Made by a program: the position numbers and the translations under genes. The notes beneath the pieces were generated by a model that was given only the letters and a program-made list of their open reading frames with translations, had not been told where the DNA came from and ran no database searches. Shown piece after piece: positions 6,461 to 8,842 of a DNA stretch of 8,842 nucleotides. Position 1 is the first letter of the stretch; every line of letters begins with the position of its first letter. Location: NCBI GenBank assembly GCA_024464205.1, contig JANHAI010000032.1, forward strand, positions 1-8,842, given 5' to 3'. This DNA comes from Candidatus Methanomethylicia archaeon (GTDB taxonomy: Archaea; Thermoproteota; Methanomethylicia; Methanomethylicales; Methanomethylicaceae).

Positions 6461-6856
6461 TTGTCGCGAAGGAAGATGCAAAGGGAACCTTCAGATTTCT
6501 TCACATGCGATCTTATGTGGGATCATCTTGATGGTTGCCTCGAGCCACTTTCGGAAATCAAAGAGACCGACGACGAGATAATCTTGCAGGTCGATATGCC
6601 TTGTGTCAGAGACAAGGAGGATATTGAGATAAGACTCACCGAGAATTCAGCGACAATAGAGGCAAAGATCCAGAAGACAGTCCAGTACGAGAGGTGGGGT
6701 ACCTTCCAGAGGACAGCCAGGTTCTGCCGCTTCTCAAAGGCATTCGAGCTGCCCGCTAAGATCGACCCTGACAAATCCAAGGCAAGGTTCATAAAAAATA
6801 TATTGGAGCTACGTCTGCCAAAGAAAGAAAGAGTCTTTAAAGTGAAGATTGAATAG
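6461..6856 (+). CDS. Small heat shock protein (Hsp20/alpha-crystallin family)
   Basis: This 131-residue chaperone holds unfolding proteins in an ATP-independent way. An unusually short N-terminal arm (about residues 1-28) is followed by the alpha-crystallin domain (about 29-122). Key stretches are ETDDEIILQVDMP (35-47), FELPAKIDPDKSKARF (95-110) and KNILELRLPK (112-121). The last corresponds to the conserved NGVLEIxLPK, with Asn in place of the usual Gly. The tail ends VFKVKIE, and its V-K-I can serve as the I/V-x-I/V motif used for oligomer assembly. Four cysteines (C16, C26, C48, C89) are more than usual for the family. The gene starts at TTG, 16 bp after the PAC2 gene, and converges on lysK with 6 bp between stops. 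Family assignment is firm. Confidence 0.85.
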   Translation: MSRRKMQREPSDFFTCDLMWDHLDGCLEPLSEIKETDDEIILQVDMPCVRDKEDIEIRLTENSATIEAKIQKTVQYERWGTFQRTARFCRFSKAFELPAKIDPDKSKARFIKNILELRLPKKERVFKVKIE

Positions 6857-6857
6857 C

Positions 6858-6873
6858 GCCAGTCATCCCTGGC
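6858..6873. repeat. Short inverted repeat at the convergent gene junction
   Basis: GCCAG (6858-6862) and CTGGC (6869-6873) form a perfect 5-bp stem with a 6-nt loop. It covers the 6-bp gap between the small heat shock gene and lysK. No T-tract follows on either strand, so a terminator role is doubtful and the repeat may be chance. Confidence 0.25.
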
Positions 6874-7960
6874 TTAGGTTCATTAGGGCTCTCGCAATCA
6901 CTTCGATGCTGTCGCCATACTCTTCAATTGAGATGTTTTCGTTTGGAGTATGGTCCAAGCGGGAGTTGCCTGGACCATAGACCACTGTGGGGATCCTGAA
7001 CTTTTTCACGAACTCATTGACGTCGCTCGTGCCAGTCTTCTTGATGAGCTTGCACTCCCTTCCCTTGACTGCCATTATCGAATCCCTGAATGCCCTTACC
7101 ATAACTGAGTCTTCACTCTCGACGAAAGGCATGTTCTCATCCTTAAAATCATACCTTATCGTTGCCCTCTTTTCGCCTACCTTGAAGTCTTCAATGACTC
7201 CAGCGATCCTTCCCTTCAAATCATAAACATCTCGAGAGGGCGGCACCCTCACGTCCACAGAGAATTCGCACCTGCCTGGGATCGTGTTGTCCTGGCTTCC
7301 ACCATTGATCAGCGTGACGCACATCGTCGGCATATCGAATATTTCCCCCACTCTCTCCCATTCGGCTTCCATCGATCTGAGCTTGTCTATTAGCCTGATC
7401 GCCACATAGATGGAGTTCTCAAAAAGCTGAGGTGCGCTCGCATGGCCAGGGGCAGTGGTGCACTCCACCGAGAAGACGATCCTTCCCTTGTAACCAATCG
7501 TTACGGAATAGGCTCCGCTAGGCTCACCGAAGACTGCAAAATCGAACGTCTCAGAAGTCCTTGAGAGGTAATGCTTCATCCCTTCGCTTTTCCCCTCTTC
7601 ATCGACAACTGCGAGGACGGATATTGTACCTTTGCCTCCTAATTCAACATACCTTTTCGCGCCACAAATGAAGGCCGCCAGGGATGATTTGGCGTCTACT
7701 GCTCCCCTGCCAAAAATAACTTTGCCCCTCCTCTTGACTTCGATGAAACCCTCGACGGTATCCATGTGGCCGCAGAGGAGAACCTTTGGTAGACCGGATC
7801 CAACGCGCCCCAGGACGTTGCCTACCTCATCAACCTCAACATCATAGCCTAGCCTTTTCATCTCGCCCGCCAGAAATTCGGACATCTCCTTCTCATGTCC
7901 GCTTGGGCTGTATATCTCAAGCATCCTACTCAAGAGCGTGACGGGATAGTCCTCATCCAT
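6863..7960 (-). CDS. lysK: [LysW]-lysine/ornithine hydrolase
   Basis: This 365-residue M20-family zinc carboxypeptidase releases lysine (and in some archaea ornithine) from the carrier protein LysW at the end of the alpha-aminoadipate pathway. Metal-site and catalytic residues are visible: H65 and D67 in CGHMDTVEG, bridging D89 in GRGAVDAKSS, general base E121 and ligand E122 in DEEGKSEG, E146 in GEPSG, and H337 in RLDHTPNE. A dimerisation domain (about 155-265) contains GHASAP and the QDNTIPG turn. YSPSGHE near the N terminus and KTGTSDVN near 308-315 are typical of LysK rather than of ArgE or DapE. Length matches LysK (about 350). The start lies 3 bp after the lysJ stop, so the two are transcribed and probably translated together. 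M20 family is certain; LysK is strongly favoured by lysJ. It may also serve arginine synthesis. Confidence 0.88.
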   Translation of the reverse strand: MDEDYPVTLLSRMLEIYSPSGHEKEMSEFLAGEMKRLGYDVEVDEVGNVLGRVGSGLPKVLLCGHMDTVEGFIEVKRRGKVIFGRGAVDAKSSLAAFICGAKRYVELGGKGTISVLAVVDEEGKSEGMKHYLSRTSETFDFAVFGEPSGAYSVTIGYKGRIVFSVECTTAPGHASAPQLFENSIYVAIRLIDKLRSMEAEWERVGEIFDMPTMCVTLINGGSQDNTIPGRCEFSVDVRVPPSRDVYDLKGRIAGVIEDFKVGEKRATIRYDFKDENMPFVESEDSVMVRAFRDSIMAVKGRECKLIKKTGTSDVNEFVKKFRIPTVVYGPGNSRLDHTPNENISIEEYGDSIEVIARALMNLSQG

Positions 7961-7963
7961 CTC

Positions 7964-8842
7964 TCAGGCACCGGCGCCTTTTTTCTGCTCTTCTTCTCTT
8001 ATCGCTGTACCAACAATCTGGATTACTCTTTCAGCATCGGCCTTCGAAAGTACAAGCGGCGGGAGCAGCCTCAAGACAGTCTTCCCTGCCTCGAGCACAA
8101 TGGCACCAAGATCAAGAGACCTCAATATCATCGAGCCAACCTCGAAACGCATATCCAAACCTATCATGAATCCGAGCCCCCGCACTTCTCTGATGAGCTT
8201 GCTGTCCATCTTCATGAACTCGTCTTTTATGTACTCGCCAACGACTTTTGCATTTTCAACAAGCCCCTCCTGGAGCATGGCGTCAATAGCCCCGGCGCAG
8301 GCAGCGCACGCAACAGGGTTCCCTCCAAAGGTGTTTGAATGCTCTCCCCTCTTCAGAGAATCCATGATTTCAGCCTTAGCGAAGGTTGCACCGATGGGGA
8401 TTCCGCCGCCAAGGGCCTTGCTAGAGCAGAGGACGTCTGGCTGAACGCCAAAGTGCTGGTGCGCCCAGACTTTCCCTGTCCTCCCGAAGCCGCTCTGGAC
8501 TTCGTCCATCACGAGCAGGAGCCCTTTTTCATCGCAAATCTCCCGCAACTCCTTCAGATATGAACGTGGAGGAATGTTTATCCCTCCCTCCCCTTGTACT
8601 GGCTCGACAAAGATGGCGCCTGTCTGATCGTCGATCAGGCCCCTGAGCTTTTCTGTCTTGCCATAGGGGGCAAACTTCATCCCGTCAAGAAGTGGCATGA
8701 AAGGCTCCCTGTACTTCGAGGCCCATGTGATCGAGAGCGCCCCCATGGTCTTGCCATGGTACCCGTTCACCATCGCGATGAGCCCTTTCTTCTTGGTGAA
8801 TTTTCGGACGAGCTTGATCGCTGTTTCGACCGATTCAGCCCC
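7964..8842 (-). CDS. lysJ: [LysW]-aminoadipate semialdehyde/glutamate semialdehyde transaminase, N terminus missing
   Basis: This PLP-dependent class III aminotransferase gene is cut by the right edge; 292 residues are present of about 390. The open frame reaches position 8842; the ATG at 8773 is internal, since the residues before it (GAESVETAIKLVRK) are the family's conserved helix. Numbering from the edge, D113 and E114 of LVMDEVQSGFGRTG hold the pyridine nitrogen of PLP. K142 in SSKALGGGIPIGA is the Schiff-base lysine, and HSNTFGGNPVACAA forms the phosphate-binding segment. EPVQGEGGI and LRLLPPLVLS complete the ArgD/LysJ signature. It transfers an amino group from glutamate to LysW-bound semialdehyde, producing the substrate of LysK. 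lysK follows after 3 bp. ArgD or a 4-aminobutyrate transaminase would look similar; the lysK neighbour decides for LysJ, possibly bifunctional with arginine synthesis. Confidence 0.87.
   Translation of the reverse strand, partial: GAESVETAIKLVRKFTKKKGLIAMVNGYHGKTMGALSITWASKYREPFMPLLDGMKFAPYGKTEKLRGLIDDQTGAIFVEPVQGEGGINIPPRSYLKELREICDEKGLLLVMDEVQSGFGRTGKVWAHQHFGVQPDVLCSSKALGGGIPIGATFAKAEIMDSLKRGEHSNTFGGNPVACAACAGAIDAMLQEGLVENAKVVGEYIKDEFMKMDSKLIREVRGLGFMIGLDMRFEVGSMILRSLDLGAIVLEAGKTVLRLLPPLVLSKADAERVIQIVGTAIREEEQKKGAGA

Noticed and set aside
7895..8338. 147-codon plus-strand frame across the lysJ/lysK junction
   Set aside because: It lies opposite the conserved ends of two recognisable enzymes and encodes no recognisable motif.
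1..8842. Search for CRISPR arrays, tRNA/rRNA genes, transposases, attachment sites or defence islands
   Set aside because: No direct repeats, cloverleaf-like sequences, transposase motifs or defence domains were seen, and coding DNA fills nearly the whole window.

Overview
The window is a gene-dense stretch of archaeal chromosome. The archaeal assignment rests on several signals. Paired slipin/NfeD genes, a PAC2-family proteasome chaperone and a LysW-type lysine/ornithine gene pair all occur together. Short AT-rich TATA-like boxes sit about 26 nt ahead of probable transcription starts, TTG starts are frequent, and a T-tract serves as a probable terminator. The mix fits a Thermoproteota/TACK-type archaeon, but the sequence alone does not fix the lineage. 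I see no mobile element, CRISPR array, tRNA or rRNA.

Positions 1-1403 (+) hold the end of an FAD-linked oxidase and a complete HdrD/GlpC-like iron-sulfur subunit. Together they are probably the two halves of a glycolate/lactate-type 2-hydroxyacid dehydrogenase. A T-tract follows. Positions 1478-2509 (+) hold a solitary, divergent arginase-fold protein, probably expressed from a leaderless promoter. A 38-codon ORF with its own TATA-like box lies at 2596-2712.

Positions 2756-4922 (+) hold a membrane quality-control pair: a slipin and a full-length NfeD protease with a recognisable Ser/Lys dyad, overlapping by 20 bp. A HAD phosphatase (4962-5636) follows. Next come a PAC2 proteasome-assembly-chaperone homologue ending in an HbYX-type tail (5686-6444) and, 16 bp on, a small heat shock protein (6461-6856). 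These last two look like a protein-quality-control operon.

Positions 6863-8842 (-) converge on that operon with only 6 bp between stop codons. They encode lysK (LysW-lysine/ornithine carboxypeptidase) and, upstream of it, lysJ (aminotransferase), which runs off the right edge. These two catalyse the last two steps of lysine (and perhaps arginine) synthesis on the LysW carrier protein; lysW itself is not in the window.

Most of the window is recognisable. The least explained parts are the arginase-like protein with an altered metal-site motif, the 38-aa ORF, and the HbYX-tailed PAC2 protein coupled to a small heat shock protein.
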